A stretch of DNA of 64,000 nucleotides from Allosphingosinicella sp042666435 (GCF_042666435.1 NZ_JBHTDC010000001.1:992001-1056000); one strand, 5' to 3'. Numbered from the stretch's first letter, positions 51,592 through 60,868 are shown. Numbers and translations are program-made. The notes: generated from the sequence alone by a model not told the origin.

Positions 51592-51927
51592 TCACACCGA
51601 AAAGCTGGTGCCGCAGCCGCAGCCGGAGGCGGCGTTGGGGTTGGTGACCTGGAAGGAGGCGCCGCCCAGCGATTCGACATAATCGACCGCGCAGCCGCGG
51701 ACGAGGTCGAGGCTGATCTCGTCGACCACCAAGGTAACGCCATCGCGCGAGGCGGCGGTGTCGCCAGTCTCGACCGCCTCGGCCAGGCCGAAGCGATATT
51801 GGAAGCCCGCGCAGCCGCCGCCGTCGACGGCGAGGCGCAGGATCGCAGGCTTGCCCTGGCGCGCGGCGATGGCCGCCACCCGCGCGGCGGCCGAGGGTGT
51901 GAGGTCGATTTCGGGGGCTTCGTTCAT
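51592..51927 (-). CDS. erpA: Iron-sulphur cluster insertion protein ErpA
   Basis: 111 residues of the HesB/IscA family with the three ligand cysteines Cys39 (GGGCAGFQY), Cys103 and Cys105 (SGCGCGTSF). A-type carrier that delivers Fe-S clusters to apo-proteins. It is followed by xth on the same strand after a 31-bp gap and preceded by a 48-residue membrane protein gene. Confidence 0.95.
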   Translation of the reverse strand: MNEAPEIDLTPSAAARVAAIAARQGKPAILRLAVDGGGCAGFQYRFGLAEAVETGDTAASRDGVTLVVDEISLDLVRGCAVDYVESLGGASFQVTNPNAASGCGCGTSFSV

Positions 51928-51963
51928 GGTCGGGAGATAGGCGCGGGGTCGCCGCCGGACAAG

Positions 51964-52110
51964 CTATCGGGTCCGATAGCCGCAGATGATGCCGAACAGG
52001 AAGGACATGAACAAGGCGAGCTGCACCTGTCCGCTGGGGTCGCTCCAGCCCATCAGCTTCGCGCCGAACGCGAACAGGCCGATGAACATTCCCAGCGCCA
52101 AGCCCATCAT
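51964..52110 (-). CDS. 48-residue membrane protein
   Basis: MMGLALGMFIGLFAFGAKLM, GWSDPSGQVQLALFMSFLFG, IICGYRTR: two transmembrane helices with a short loop. AGGAGAAGG lies three to seven bases before tandem ATGs. Too short for common ORF cut-offs but well-formed. Upstream of erpA by 36 bp and possibly co-transcribed. Confidence 0.65.
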   Translation of the reverse strand: MMGLALGMFIGLFAFGAKLMGWSDPSGQVQLALFMSFLFGIICGYRTR

Positions 52111-52235
52111 GGGCCTTCTCCTAAAGCGAACTGCCCACCTTCATGCCACGGCGAGGTAAATCCAAAGTGAAAACTTGTGCGGCGGACGCCGCTTCGCCAT
52201 AGGAGCGCCAACCCGAAATTCGTGGAGCCGAAGCG

Positions 52236-52472
52236 ATGAAGACCCGCGTTTACGTCACGCTCAAGAACGGCGTCCTCGACCCGCAGGGCAAGGCCATCCA
52301 CCATGCGCTGGAAGGCCTGGGCTTCGCCGGCGTCAACGATGTGCGCGCCGGCAAGCTGATCGAGCTCGACCTTGAAGAGGGCGTGAGCGAGGACGATGTC
52401 GAGGCAATGTGCCGCAAATTGCTCGCCAACACCGTGATCGAGAATTTCCGCATCGAGCGGCAGGCCGCGTAG
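52236..52472 (+). CDS. purS: Phosphoribosylformylglycinamidine synthase subunit PurS
   Basis: 78 residues, MKTRVYVTLKNGVLDPQGKA then DVRAGKLIELDLEE, the full-length PurS fold. Forms the FGAM synthase complex with PurQ and PurL in purine biosynthesis. purQ follows after 13 bp. purL is not in the window. Confidence 0.97.
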   Translation: MKTRVYVTLKNGVLDPQGKAIHHALEGLGFAGVNDVRAGKLIELDLEEGVSEDDVEAMCRKLLANTVIENFRIERQAA

Positions 52473-52485
52473 AGGAACCTTCGAG

Positions 52486-53151
52486 ATGAAGAGCGCCGTC
52501 ATCGTCTTCCCCGGCTCCAATTGCGACCGCGACCTCGCCGTGGCGATCCGCGAGGTGAGCGGCGAGGCGCCGCTCATGGTCTGGCACCGGGAAACCGAGC
52601 TGCCCGAAGGGCTGGACCTGATCGCGGTGCCGGGCGGCTTTTCCTATGGCGACTATCTCCGCTCCGGCGCGATGGCGGCGCAATCGCCGGTGATGCGGGC
52701 GGTGAAGGAGACGGCCGAGCGAGGCGTATCGGTGCTCGGCATCTGCAACGGCTTCCAGATATTGACCGAGACCGGGCTGTTGCCGGGCGCGCTGATGCGC
52801 AACGCCGGAATCAGCTTCGTCTGCCGCGACGTGCCGCTCAAGGTCGAGAACAGCCAGTCCGCATTCACCAGCCGCTACCAGGCGGGCGAGAAGATCGTCA
52901 TCCCCGTCGCCCATCATGACGGCAATTACACCGCCGACGAGGACACGCTCGACCGGCTTGAAGGGGAAGGCCGGGTCGTATTCCGCTATCGCGCCGAGAC
53001 CAACGGATCGGCGCGCGCCATTGCCGGCATCGTCAACGAGGCCGGCAACGTGCTCGGCATGATGCCGCATCCCGAGCGGATGATCGAGCCGGCCCATGGC
53101 GGCAGCGACGGCCGGCGGCTTTTCGAGGGCCTGATCGAATCGCTGGCCTGA
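52486..53151 (+). CDS. purQ: Phosphoribosylformylglycinamidine synthase subunit PurQ
   Basis: 221 residues, class I glutamine amidotransferase. Nucleophile Cys87 is in VLGICNGFQIL; the His-x-Glu of MMPHPERM completes the triad. Supplies ammonia from glutamine to PurL. Start ATG 52486 with GAGATG spacing. Confidence 0.97.
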   Translation: MKSAVIVFPGSNCDRDLAVAIREVSGEAPLMVWHRETELPEGLDLIAVPGGFSYGDYLRSGAMAAQSPVMRAVKETAERGVSVLGICNGFQILTETGLLPGALMRNAGISFVCRDVPLKVENSQSAFTSRYQAGEKIVIPVAHHDGNYTADEDTLDRLEGEGRVVFRYRAETNGSARAIAGIVNEAGNVLGMMPHPERMIEPAHGGSDGRRLFEGLIESLA

Positions 53152-53220
53152 GCAAGCGGGCGGCAGCCGCCTCCGGCTCGCTCTGGCTCGTCCCTGGCGG
53201 TCTGCTGTAGGGCATTCGCC

Positions 53221-54030
53221 ATGCCGGCCGTCATTCCCGTTTCCGATCCCGCCGATCCCCGCATCCTTGCCTATCGCGACATACGCGAGCGCGACTTGGT
53301 CGGACGCGACGGCATGTTCGTCGCGGAGGGCAAGGTGGTGCTGGAGAAATTGCTCGCCTGCACGAGATTTCGTCCGCTGTCGCTGCTGATAGCCGCGCAC
53401 CGGATCGAGGTGCTGGCATCCTTGCTGGCGGATGTGCCGGAGGGCGTACCGGTTTTCGCGGCGGAACAAGCGGTGCTCGACGGCATCGCCGGCTTCCCGC
53501 TCCACCGCGGCATACTCGCCATCGGCCGGCGCACCGATACGCCCGATGCCGACGCCCTGCTCGGCCGCCTGCCCCCGCAGGCCACCATCATCCTGCTCTC
53601 GGCGATCGCCAATCACGACAATATCGGCGGCATCTTCCGCAACGCCGCCGCGTTCGGCACCGACGCGATCCTGCTCGACAGCGATTGTTGCGACCCGCTC
53701 TACCGCAAGGCGATCCGCGTCTCGGTCGGCGCCGCCTTGCTGGTCCCCTTCGCCCGGCTCGCGCGCGGCGAGGACATGCTCGCGCTCCTGGACCGCCACG
53801 CAATCGCGCCTCTCGCGCTGAGCCCGGCCGGTACGACGCGCCTCGCGGACTTCGCGCCGGGGCCGCGCACGGCCGTCCTTCTCGGGGCAGAAGGCCCCGG
53901 TCTTTCGCCTCATCTGCTCGCGCGGACCAGCAGCGTGCGCATTCCGATGGCGCCGGGGTTCGATTCCCTCAACGTCGCCACCACCAGCGGCATCGTCCTT
54001 CACCATCTCGCCGCGGCGCGGGCGGCGTGA
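53221..54030 (+). CDS. TrmH/SpoU family RNA 2'-O-methyltransferase
   Basis: 269 residues. A substrate-binding N-terminal domain (about 1-95, DGMFVAEGKVVLEKLL) and a SPOUT knot domain with motif 1 ILLSAIANHDNIGGIFRNAA, motif 2 AVLLGAEGPGLSPHLL and motif 3 IPMAPGFDSLNVATTSGIVL. Methylates a ribose in tRNA or rRNA; the target is not determinable. Its stop overlaps the following GTG start. Confidence 0.93.
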   Translation: MPAVIPVSDPADPRILAYRDIRERDLVGRDGMFVAEGKVVLEKLLACTRFRPLSLLIAAHRIEVLASLLADVPEGVPVFAAEQAVLDGIAGFPLHRGILAIGRRTDTPDADALLGRLPPQATIILLSAIANHDNIGGIFRNAAAFGTDAILLDSDCCDPLYRKAIRVSVGAALLVPFARLARGEDMLALLDRHAIAPLALSPAGTTRLADFAPGPRTAVLLGAEGPGLSPHLLARTSSVRIPMAPGFDSLNVATTSGIVLHHLAAARAA

Positions 54031-54398
54031 AGATCTTCTTCGACGGCGGCTGCCGGCCCAATCCGGGCGCCATGGAAGTCGCCGTGGTCGCGCGGGGGCA
54101 AGTCTATCGCGGGACCGGGCTGGGCTACGGCTCGAGCAGCGAGGCCGAGTGGGCCGCCTTGCTCCACGCTCTGGAAATCGCGCGGGCCCTGGGCGAGACC
54201 GACATCGTCCTGCTCGGCGATTCGGCGACGATCGTCCGTCAGGCCAATGGCGAGTGGACGTGCCGGAACGCGGAGCTCCGGCCCTATCTCGCCAGCTTCA
54301 GGGAACAGGCGCCGCATTTCCGGCGGCTGCGCGTCCGGCACATCCGCCGCGCCCAGAACCTCGCCGGAATCGCGCTCGAAAGAGCTCGAACCTATTGA
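54027..54398 (+). CDS. RNase H-like protein
   Basis: 123 residues from GTG 54027 coupled to the upstream stop. RNase HI fold with acidic residues in place: FFDGGCRPNPGAMEV (Asp), SSEAEWAALLHALEIA (Glu), LLGDSATIVRQANGEW (Asp) and a late HIRRAQNLA-x-x-A segment. It may cleave the RNA strand of hybrids. Shorter than RnhA (about 150 residues). Confidence 0.88.
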   Translation: MKIFFDGGCRPNPGAMEVAVVARGQVYRGTGLGYGSSSEAEWAALLHALEIARALGETDIVLLGDSATIVRQANGEWTCRNAELRPYLASFREQAPHFRRLRVRHIRRAQNLAGIALERARTY

Positions 54399-54414
54399 AG
54401 CGGGAGCAGCAGCC

Positions 54415-54909
54415 CTAATCGAGGGGCGACGTCGCCGCCACGATGGCTTTTGCCAGAGCGACAGTGGGAACCGGCTTGCCGAGCAGCATGGCGCCGGGCA
54501 CGGCGTCCAGCGCGCGGTCACGGGTTTCCCGGTCGGCATAGGCGCTGATGAAGAGGATGGCGACGGACGAACCGTGGCGCAGCCGGCGCGCGGTTTCGAT
54601 GCCGTCTATGCCGCCGCCCAGATTGATGTCCATGAGGACGAGGTCGGGCGGCATGTCGCCGATGCCGGCCAAGGCGGCCTCGCCGCTCGCATAGATGCCG
54701 ACCACATAATGGCCGAGATCCTCGGCCATCGATTCCAGCGACCAGGCGACCATAAGTTCGTCCTCGACGATGGCGATCCGCCGGCCCGGCGCGACACCGG
54801 GGCCACGACCGGCGTCGGACCGGGCGGCGTCGGCCGCACCCGCGAAAGCGGTCGTCATGCCTTCCTTATTCGGGTGCATCGCCATGGCCGGGGAGACTGC
54901 ATCGATCAT
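54415..54909 (-). CDS. Single-domain response regulator
   Basis: 164 residues from ATG 54909. A 40-residue disordered N-terminus precedes a receiver with IAIVEDELMVAWSLESMAED, phospho-acceptor Asp in LVLMDINLGGGIDGIE, and Lys in LLGKPVP. No output domain. It starts two bases from the stop of the HWE kinase gene and is therefore its partner. Confidence 0.88.
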   Translation of the reverse strand: MIDAVSPAMAMHPNKEGMTTAFAGAADAARSDAGRGPGVAPGRRIAIVEDELMVAWSLESMAEDLGHYVVGIYASGEAALAGIGDMPPDLVLMDINLGGGIDGIETARRLRHGSSVAILFISAYADRETRDRALDAVPGAMLLGKPVPTVALAKAIVAATSPLD

Positions 54910-54911
54910 GG

Positions 54912-55913
54912 TTAATTTCCCGTTCGCGCCGGCCCGGCCGGAAATTCGAGCGTGAAGGCGAGGCCGTCCGCCTGCCATTGCGTTTGCGTCTCGGCGCCAA
55001 GCTCGTGACCGGCGCTGAGCGCGATCATCTTGAGGCCGAAGCCGTCGCGCGTCGGCGGAACGATGCCGGAGAGACCCGATTCCTTCCAGCGCAGCAGCAA
55101 TCGCCCGCCGACCTCGGGCTCGCTCCAGCTCCAGTCGAGCGCGATGCGGCCGTCCGGTTGAGACAGAGCGCCATATTTGGCGGCGTTGCTGACCAGCTCG
55201 TGCAGGATCATGCTGAGGCTCAGGACCTGCTTCGCGCCAAGCTCGACCGCCGGACCGCCGAACGACGCACGCCGATCGTGTGCCAGCGCATAGGGGCCGA
55301 GCAGGGCTTCCGCGAGATCGGCCAGCCGCGCGCCTTCCCAATCGTCCGCGGTGAGCATTTCGTGGGCGCGGGCGAGCGCCTCCAGGCGCCCTGAGAAACT
55401 GGCGCTGAACGTCTCCATCGACGGCGAGGCGCGCGCGGTCTGGTGGGCGATCCCCGCGACCACGGCGAGCATGTTCTTCACCCGGTGGTTCAATTCGGCC
55501 AGCAGCAATGCCTGCCGCCGCTGCGCCTCGTGGCGCTCGCTGATGTCGCGCAGGAAGCCGAGGAAGACCGGCTCGTCAAACTGGCGGGTCAAAGTGATCG
55601 ACAGCTCGATGGGAAGCTCTCGCCCGTCGCGACGGAGCGCCGTGATCTCGATATGGCGGTCGAGCACGGGCCCCTGCCCGGTCGCGAGGTAATGCTGAAG
55701 GCCGCGCTCATGCGCCTCGCGATGCTGGGGAGGGATGATGACCTCGCTCATCCTGCGGCCGATGGCTTCGTCGAAGGACCAGCCGAAGATGCGGTGCGCG
55801 ACGTCGTTCCAGCCCGCGATGGTGCCGTCGAGCCTCATCACCACGACAGCGTCCAGCGCCGTCCTGAGGATCGCGCCAAGCTCGGGACGCTTGAGGTCTT
55901 TCGCGACAGCCAT
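54912..55913 (-). CDS. HWE-family histidine kinase with PAS domain
   Basis: 333 residues. PAS at about 8-125 (VVMRLDGTIAGWNDVAHRIF, FLGFLRDISERHEAQRR), then the HWE dimerisation helix with His143 (LAELNHRVKNMLAVV), HELVSNAAKYGALSQPDG and the WxE motif (LLRWKESG). Cytoplasmic. HWE kinases often feed general stress pathways in Alphaproteobacteria; here the paired output is a lone receiver. Confidence 0.92.
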   Translation of the reverse strand: MAVAKDLKRPELGAILRTALDAVVVMRLDGTIAGWNDVAHRIFGWSFDEAIGRRMSEVIIPPQHREAHERGLQHYLATGQGPVLDRHIEITALRRDGRELPIELSITLTRQFDEPVFLGFLRDISERHEAQRRQALLLAELNHRVKNMLAVVAGIAHQTARASPSMETFSASFSGRLEALARAHEMLTADDWEGARLADLAEALLGPYALAHDRRASFGGPAVELGAKQVLSLSMILHELVSNAAKYGALSQPDGRIALDWSWSEPEVGGRLLLRWKESGLSGIVPPTRDGFGLKMIALSAGHELGAETQTQWQADGLAFTLEFPAGPARTGN

Positions 55914-55999
55914 CGTGGCGCCTTACCGTCAACGGCGAGGCCGCGCCAGCGGTCGAGAGCGGCCGGGCCATGTCACAGACGTCCTTCCGACAGTGATCG

Positions 56000-56734
56000 T
56001 CACACCCTCACGCGGAAGGGCGTGAAATCGGTATCGGTGTCATAGGCGTCGATGCCTTCGCGGCGCTTGAGCCAACCGACCACGGCGTAGGTGACGGGGG
56101 TGAGCAAGGCCTCCCAGGCGACCTTGAGGGCAAATTGGGTGAGAAGCACCAGCAGCAAGGTGCCGGTGTCCCACACCCCATAGAAAGCGAGCGGGTAGAA
56201 AATCAGGCTGTCCACCCCCTGCCCGACGAAGGTCGATCCGATCGTGCGGGTCCACAAATGCCGTCCCTTCGTCCAGACCTTCATCCGGGCGAGGACGTAG
56301 CTGTTGGCGAACTCGCCGGCCCAGAAGGCGACGATCGAGGCGAATACGATGCGCGGCACTTGCCCGAACACCGCTTCATAGGCCGCCTGCCCCTCCCACG
56401 TAGTCGCCGGCGGCAGCGCCACCACCACCCAGGCCATGAACGCCATGAACAGCAAAGCGCCAAACCCCGCCCAGATGCAGCGCCGGGCGCGGGCATAGCC
56501 ATAGACTTCGGTCAGCACGTCGCCGAGCACATAGGAGATGGGGAAGAATAATATGCCTGCGCCGAACGGCCAGTCGCCGATGCCGGGCAGGTCCACCGTC
56601 GCGACCTTGCCGGCGCCGAGCACGTTGGAGAGCAGCAGGATGGTGACGAAGGCCGCCATCACGAAATCGAAATAGCGCAAGCGCCTCGGCTCCGGCCCCG
56701 CGCCCCCGGCCTCGCTGATCTCTCCGCCATCCAT
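56000..56734 (-). CDS. yhhQ: Queuosine precursor transporter, VUT/YhhQ family
   Basis: 244 residues with six or more hydrophobic segments. Family hallmarks: GAGILFFPISYVLGDVLTEV, YGYARARRCIWAGF, AGEFANSYVLARMKVWTKGR and RTIGSTFVGQGVDSLIFYPL. E. coli YhhQ imports preQ0/preQ1. The length and motifs fit. Confidence 0.92.
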   Translation of the reverse strand: MDGGEISEAGGAGPEPRRLRYFDFVMAAFVTILLLSNVLGAGKVATVDLPGIGDWPFGAGILFFPISYVLGDVLTEVYGYARARRCIWAGFGALLFMAFMAWVVVALPPATTWEGQAAYEAVFGQVPRIVFASIVAFWAGEFANSYVLARMKVWTKGRHLWTRTIGSTFVGQGVDSLIFYPLAFYGVWDTGTLLLVLLTQFALKVAWEALLTPVTYAVVGWLKRREGIDAYDTDTDFTPFRVRV

Positions 56735-56794
56735 GCCGCGCCACGATTAGCGCGGTTCCGCTGCGCTGCAAAGCGCGCTAAAGCGGCCTCGCGC

Positions 56795-56871
56795 GCGCCC
56801 GTAGCTCAGCTGGATAGAGCACGAGACTTCTAATCTTGAGGCCGCAGGTTCGACTCCTGCCGGGCGCGCCA
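56795..56871 (+). tRNA. tRNA-Arg (TCT)
   Basis: 77 nt. Acceptor GCGCCCG pairs with CGGGCGC, D arm AGCTCAGCTGGATAGAGC, anticodon loop CTTCTAA (TCT), T arm GCAGGTTCGACTCCTGC, encoded CCA. It ends 42 bp before glk. Confidence 0.97.
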
Positions 56872-56913
56872 AGGCTGCTCGCGGCGGCGGCGGGCAGGCG
56901 TGAGGGAGCAAAT

Positions 56914-57891
56914 ATGGGCGACATGAGCGAGATCGTCGCCGCCGATATCGGCGGCACCCATGCCCGCTTCGCCATCGCCGGGATCGACGATCGCCGCGTC
57001 GTCTCGCTTGGCGAGACATTCACCTTCAGCACCGCCGATCACGCCGACTTCGAAGCCGCGTGGGAGGCGTTCGGGCAGGCATTGGGCCGGGCGCTGCCCG
57101 ATCGGGCCGGCATCGCGGTGGCGGGCGCGCCTGAAGGCGACAGGCTGAAGCTCACCAACAATCCGTGGGTCATCCATCCTGGCCGGTTCGGCGAGCGGCT
57201 CGGTCTCGCCTCCTACAGGCTGGTCAATGATTTCGGCGCCGTCGGCCACGCCGTCGCCCAGCTCGACGAGACCTGGTTCCGCCATCTGTGCGGCCCCGAA
57301 AGGCCGCTTCCGGCCGAGGGCGTCATCAGCATCGTCGGGCCCGGCACGGGCCTTGGCGTGGGGCAGCTCGTCCGGCGAGGGGGAGGCTATCTCGTCGTCG
57401 AGACCGAGGGCGGTCACAGCGACTTCGCGCCGCTCGACAGCGTCGAAGACGGCCTCCTCGCCCATCTGCGTCGCCGCTACGGTCGCGTCTCCGTCGAGCG
57501 GATCGCCTCAGGGCCCGGCCTCCCCAGCATCCACGAGGCGCTCGCCGCGCGCGATGGGGAGACGATTCCCGAACAAAGCGAGCGCGAATTGTGGCGCGCG
57601 GCGATGGCGGGCGAGGATCGCCTCGCGAGCGCCGCGCTCGAACGTTTCTTCCTGTCGCTGGGAGCCATTGCCGGCGATATCGCGCTCACCCAGGGCGCCG
57701 CGGGCGTGGTGATCGCGGGCGGCCTCGGCCTGCGCCTGGCCGACCATTTCGCCGGGTCGGGTTTCCGGGAGCGCTTCGTCGCCAAGGGGCGTTTCGCCGG
57801 ACGGATGAAGGCTATTCCCGTCAAGCTCATCACTTATCCGGAGCCTGGCCTGTTCGGCGCCGCCGCCGCGTTCGCCGAGCGATATCGCTGA
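56914..57891 (+). CDS. glk: Glucokinase
   Basis: 325 residues from ATG 56914 with GAGGGAG six bases upstream. ROK-independent bacterial Glk family: phosphate motif VAADIGGTHARFAIAG, glucose-binding LTNNPWVI, VNDFGAVGHAV, GPGTGLGVGQLV, ETEGGHSDFAPLD and GGLGLRLADHF. Phosphorylates glucose with ATP to feed the Entner-Doudoroff pathway, typical of sphingomonads. Confidence 0.95.
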   Translation: MGDMSEIVAADIGGTHARFAIAGIDDRRVVSLGETFTFSTADHADFEAAWEAFGQALGRALPDRAGIAVAGAPEGDRLKLTNNPWVIHPGRFGERLGLASYRLVNDFGAVGHAVAQLDETWFRHLCGPERPLPAEGVISIVGPGTGLGVGQLVRRGGGYLVVETEGGHSDFAPLDSVEDGLLAHLRRRYGRVSVERIASGPGLPSIHEALAARDGETIPEQSERELWRAAMAGEDRLASAALERFFLSLGAIAGDIALTQGAAGVVIAGGLGLRLADHFAGSGFRERFVAKGRFAGRMKAIPVKLITYPEPGLFGAAAAFAERYR

Positions 57892-57908
57892 ACCAGGCTC
57901 CCGGCGCT

Positions 57909-59054
57909 TCAGCCGATGGAGCCGGCGGCCTTCAGCGCGGCAATGCGGCCTTCGTCATAGCCGATGTCGCGCAATATCCCGGAGGCGTCCGTTTCAGGAT
58001 CGAGCATCTCAGGAGTCGCGGTTTCGGTTCGGCTGTAGCGCGGCGCGGGCGCGGGCTGGACCGTGCCGTCGACCTCGATGAAGGTTCCCCGCGCGATATT
58101 GTGCGGATGGGCCGGCGCCTCGGCCATCGACAATATGGGCGCGAAGCAGGCGTCGCGATGCTCCAGGAGTTCGCACCATTGGTCGCGGGTGCGCGTTTTG
58201 AATAAGGCGGCGAGCTTGCCCCGCAGCCTGTCCCAACTCCCGGGATCGAACTGCGCTTCGAAATCGGGGTCGGCGTCGAGCCCGAGGCGCCGGCCCAGCA
58301 AATCGTAGAATTGGGGCTCGATCGCACCGATCGCCACATATTTCCCGTCGGCCGTCTCGTAGCTGTCGTAGAAATGGGCGCCGCCGTCGAGCAGGTTGAC
58401 GCCGCGCTCGTCGCGCCACATCCCCTGCCCCAGGAACGACCAGGCCATGCTCATCAGCAGCGCCGAGCCGTCGGTCATCGCGCAGTCGATCACCTGGCCC
58501 TCGCCGGTTCGCTGGGCGTGAAGGAGGGCGCTCGCCATTCCAAATGCCAGCATCATCCCGCCGCCGCCGAAATCGCCGACGAGGTTGATCGGCGGCGTCG
58601 GCTTCCCGCCCGCCGGGCCGAAGGCATGGAGCGCGCCGGACAGCGCGATATAATTGATGTCGTGGCCGGCGACCCGGGCATAAGGGCCTTTCTGCCCCCA
58701 GCCGGTCATGCGGCCATAGACGAGCCTGGGATTGTCGCCCAGCAAGGTGTCGGGACCGAGCCCCAGCCGCTCCATCACGCCCGGACGAAGCCCCTCGACC
58801 AGCCCGTCGGCGGACGCTGCGAGATCGCGCGCCACCGCGATCCCCTCCGGCGATTTCAGGTCGAGGGCGATGTGCCGGCGGGATCGCAACAGCACGTCGC
58901 GCCGCGGATCGCCCGCCCGACCGGGCCGGGCGCCGCCGGGGCGGTCGATTCGGATCACCTCGGCGCCATGATCGGCCAGCATCATGCAGCAGAACGGGCC
59001 GGGGCCGATGCCCGCCATCTCGACGATTCGGAGACCCTGGAGCGGACCCGCCAT
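57909..59054 (-). CDS. CaiB/BaiF-type CoA transferase, alpha-methylacyl-CoA racemase-like
   Basis: 381 residues from the ATG of MAGPLQGLRIVEMAGIGPGP. Class III CoA transferase fold: FCCMMLADHGAEVIRIDRPG, the catalytic region RRHIALDLKSPEGIAVARDL, GRMTGWGQKGPYARVAGHDI with the His and Asp used by Amacr racemases (GHDINYIALSG). Probably racemises 2-methylacyl-CoA or transfers CoA in fatty acid catabolism. Confidence 0.92.
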   Translation of the reverse strand: MAGPLQGLRIVEMAGIGPGPFCCMMLADHGAEVIRIDRPGGARPGRAGDPRRDVLLRSRRHIALDLKSPEGIAVARDLAASADGLVEGLRPGVMERLGLGPDTLLGDNPRLVYGRMTGWGQKGPYARVAGHDINYIALSGALHAFGPAGGKPTPPINLVGDFGGGGMMLAFGMASALLHAQRTGEGQVIDCAMTDGSALLMSMAWSFLGQGMWRDERGVNLLDGGAHFYDSYETADGKYVAIGAIEPQFYDLLGRRLGLDADPDFEAQFDPGSWDRLRGKLAALFKTRTRDQWCELLEHRDACFAPILSMAEAPAHPHNIARGTFIEVDGTVQPAPAPRYSRTETATPEMLDPETDASGILRDIGYDEGRIAALKAAGSIG

Positions 59055-59242
59055 CAGGCCCGGCGCGATGCGCTGCCGAACGGATCGCCGGGACGAGACA
59101 AAGCGATTCTGGAACGGCGGTCGATCATGAGGATCGAGGCTCGCACATAAGGCGGCGATCCCCAAGCCCCGCCGTGGTTAAGCCAATCTTTACCAATCCC
59201 CTTTACCACACCCCACCGTGGGAATTCAGGGGGATCAGAATC

Positions 59243-59623
59243 ATGATTATCGAACTATTGGGCCTCGTCGCCGCCAGCACCGTCCTTCCGGACATCGACC
59301 GCTCTGCGCTCGACCGGCAAGCCCGTGCCGAAGCGGCGCGCCCGGCGCCGATCCGCGCCATCGCAAGCAAGGCCTCGACGCCGGCGCCGCGCAAGGCCAT
59401 CGCCCGGCAGACTCCCGCCGCGCCGGTGGGAAAGCGCTTCCGGCTCGACGACATCAACGAGCATAGCGCCGTTTGCCGCGCCGCCGGCGCCTCGGGCGAT
59501 CCGCTGGGCTTCATCGAGGCCTTCGGCAACGGCTATTTCCTGTCGCGGGGCGAAACGGCCGCGCTCGCCGAGGGCTGCGCCGTCTATTTCGCGCGAGCCC
59601 TGTCGGGCCGCGCCAGCCGCTAA
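59243..59623 (+). CDS. Hypothetical exported protein
   Basis: 126 residues from ATG 59243 (AGGGGG nine bases upstream). A short hydrophobic N-terminus (MIIELLGLVAASTVLP), then a basic Ala-rich linker and a domain FRLDDINEHSAVCRAAGASG containing two Cys. No family recognised. Convergent with the SciP-like gene, overlapping it by four bases. Confidence 0.65.
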   Translation: MIIELLGLVAASTVLPDIDRSALDRQARAEAARPAPIRAIASKASTPAPRKAIARQTPAAPVGKRFRLDDINEHSAVCRAAGASGDPLGFIEAFGNGYFLSRGETAALAEGCAVYFARALSGRASR

Positions 59624-59868
59624 TCGCTCTCGTCCGGTGTCTTCCGGCGCCGGACGTCGAGCCCGAAGGCCTGCAGGGCGCGCTGCCAGGTGGCGAGCGC
59701 GTCGGCGCTGAGGCCGTAGCGGCGGCACGCCTCGTCCGCGGTCAGCCGCCCTTCAGCGACGTCGGCGATCGCCTCAACCTTGTGCCAGCTCTCCTGGGCG
59801 CGCTCCTCCGCCGCCAGCGGGGCGGCCGCCTTTGGGGCCGCGCGCTTCTTGTCGAACAGGACGATCAT
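59620..59868 (-). CDS. SciP-like DUF1153 protein
   Basis: 82 residues from the ATG of MIVLFDKKRAAPKAA, with GAGAGG upstream. The helix-turn-helix region WHKVEAIADVAEGRLTADEA then CRRYGLSADALATWQRALQA matches the DUF1153 family of Caulobacter SciP, which inhibits CtrA-dependent transcription. The leading segment (RYVLPDG... in SciP) is replaced by a basic, Ala-rich stretch, so this may be a paralogue rather than SciP itself. Confidence 0.8.
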   Translation of the reverse strand: MIVLFDKKRAAPKAAAPLAAEERAQESWHKVEAIADVAEGRLTADEACRRYGLSADALATWQRALQAFGLDVRRRKTPDESD

Positions 59869-59994
59869 ATCAGCCTCTCGCGCTACGATCCCCCCGTGGG
59901 AAACCATTCGCCGCCGATACGGTTAATAAAAAGTTAAAATCCGGCCCGCGCGCGACCGAACCGCCCTCTCCTGCGACGAAGCCGCGCTTCGAGA

Positions 59995-60786
59995 TCAGGC
60001 GTCGGCGGTGGCCGGCGCCGGGGTCGGCAGTTGCGGACCCTTGCCCTGCGCCACCTGCTTGGCGAACAGGTCGCGGATCAGCGGCAGCGAGAAGAGGTGG
60101 GCGACGACCAGCGGCAACATGCCGTTCTGGTTCATCTTGCGGAGCTCGTCGCCGCGAAGCTCGCGCAGCTTCTCCTCGGACACCATCTGGAAGCCGCGAT
60201 AGATATAGGGCTGGTCGGCGCCGGTCGCCTGGATCGAGACCTCGCCGTCGATCAGCAGGCCGGCCTCCTTCAATTCCTTCATGAAGGCGTTGGTGCGCTG
60301 GGCCGAGACCTCGAACTCCTCGCAGAATTTGAGGATCTGGTTGGTCGTTTCGCTGGGCTGGCCGTCCGCGAACAGCGGCGTGCCTTCCTCATAATCGCCG
60401 ACCAGGCCGCTCTGCGGGTCGAAGCAGAGCGACAGTTCCTGCGCGTCGTTGCGAAGACGCGCCAGCATGAACGGGTAGCGGCGGATATAGGCGGGAACAT
60501 AGGTGTCGCCGGCCACGCGGCCGCTCTCGTCGACGAACACGTTGACGCCTTCGTTCAGCCCCATAAGCGCCAGCGGCACCGGATTTTCGCCGACCGAGAA
60601 GACGATCGGATAGGAACGCTGGCAGGCGACGAACTCGTCGACCGTGATCGGAATCGCATGGGCCTTGGCGAGGAATTCGGCGCTGTCCGCCGGACGCGAC
60701 TTGAACGCGCCGTGCTGGGTGCTCGAAAGCGGCTCGAGCGCATTGTAGAAGAGCGGCAATTGATTGGTCGGCGCGGCGGTCGCCAT
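59995..60786 (-). CDS. SapC family protein
   Basis: 263 residues, no signal peptide. MATAAPTNQLPLFYNALEPL, SSTQHGAFK and VGENPVPLALMGLNEGVNVF are typical of SapC, first described next to S-layer genes of Campylobacter and frequent in Caulobacterales and sphingomonads, usually with TonB receptors and tryptophan halogenases. Those partners are not here. Function unknown. Confidence 0.92.
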   Translation of the reverse strand: MATAAPTNQLPLFYNALEPLSSTQHGAFKSRPADSAEFLAKAHAIPITVDEFVACQRSYPIVFSVGENPVPLALMGLNEGVNVFVDESGRVAGDTYVPAYIRRYPFMLARLRNDAQELSLCFDPQSGLVGDYEEGTPLFADGQPSETTNQILKFCEEFEVSAQRTNAFMKELKEAGLLIDGEVSIQATGADQPYIYRGFQMVSEEKLRELRGDELRKMNQNGMLPLVVAHLFSLPLIRDLFAKQVAQGKGPQLPTPAPATADA

Positions 60787-60868
60787 GATGATTCTCCAGG
60801 AGAGGTGATGAAGGCGACCGCTGCCGGCCGCTGAATTTCAGCGCCACCGTCTATGGAGGAAGCACGAT

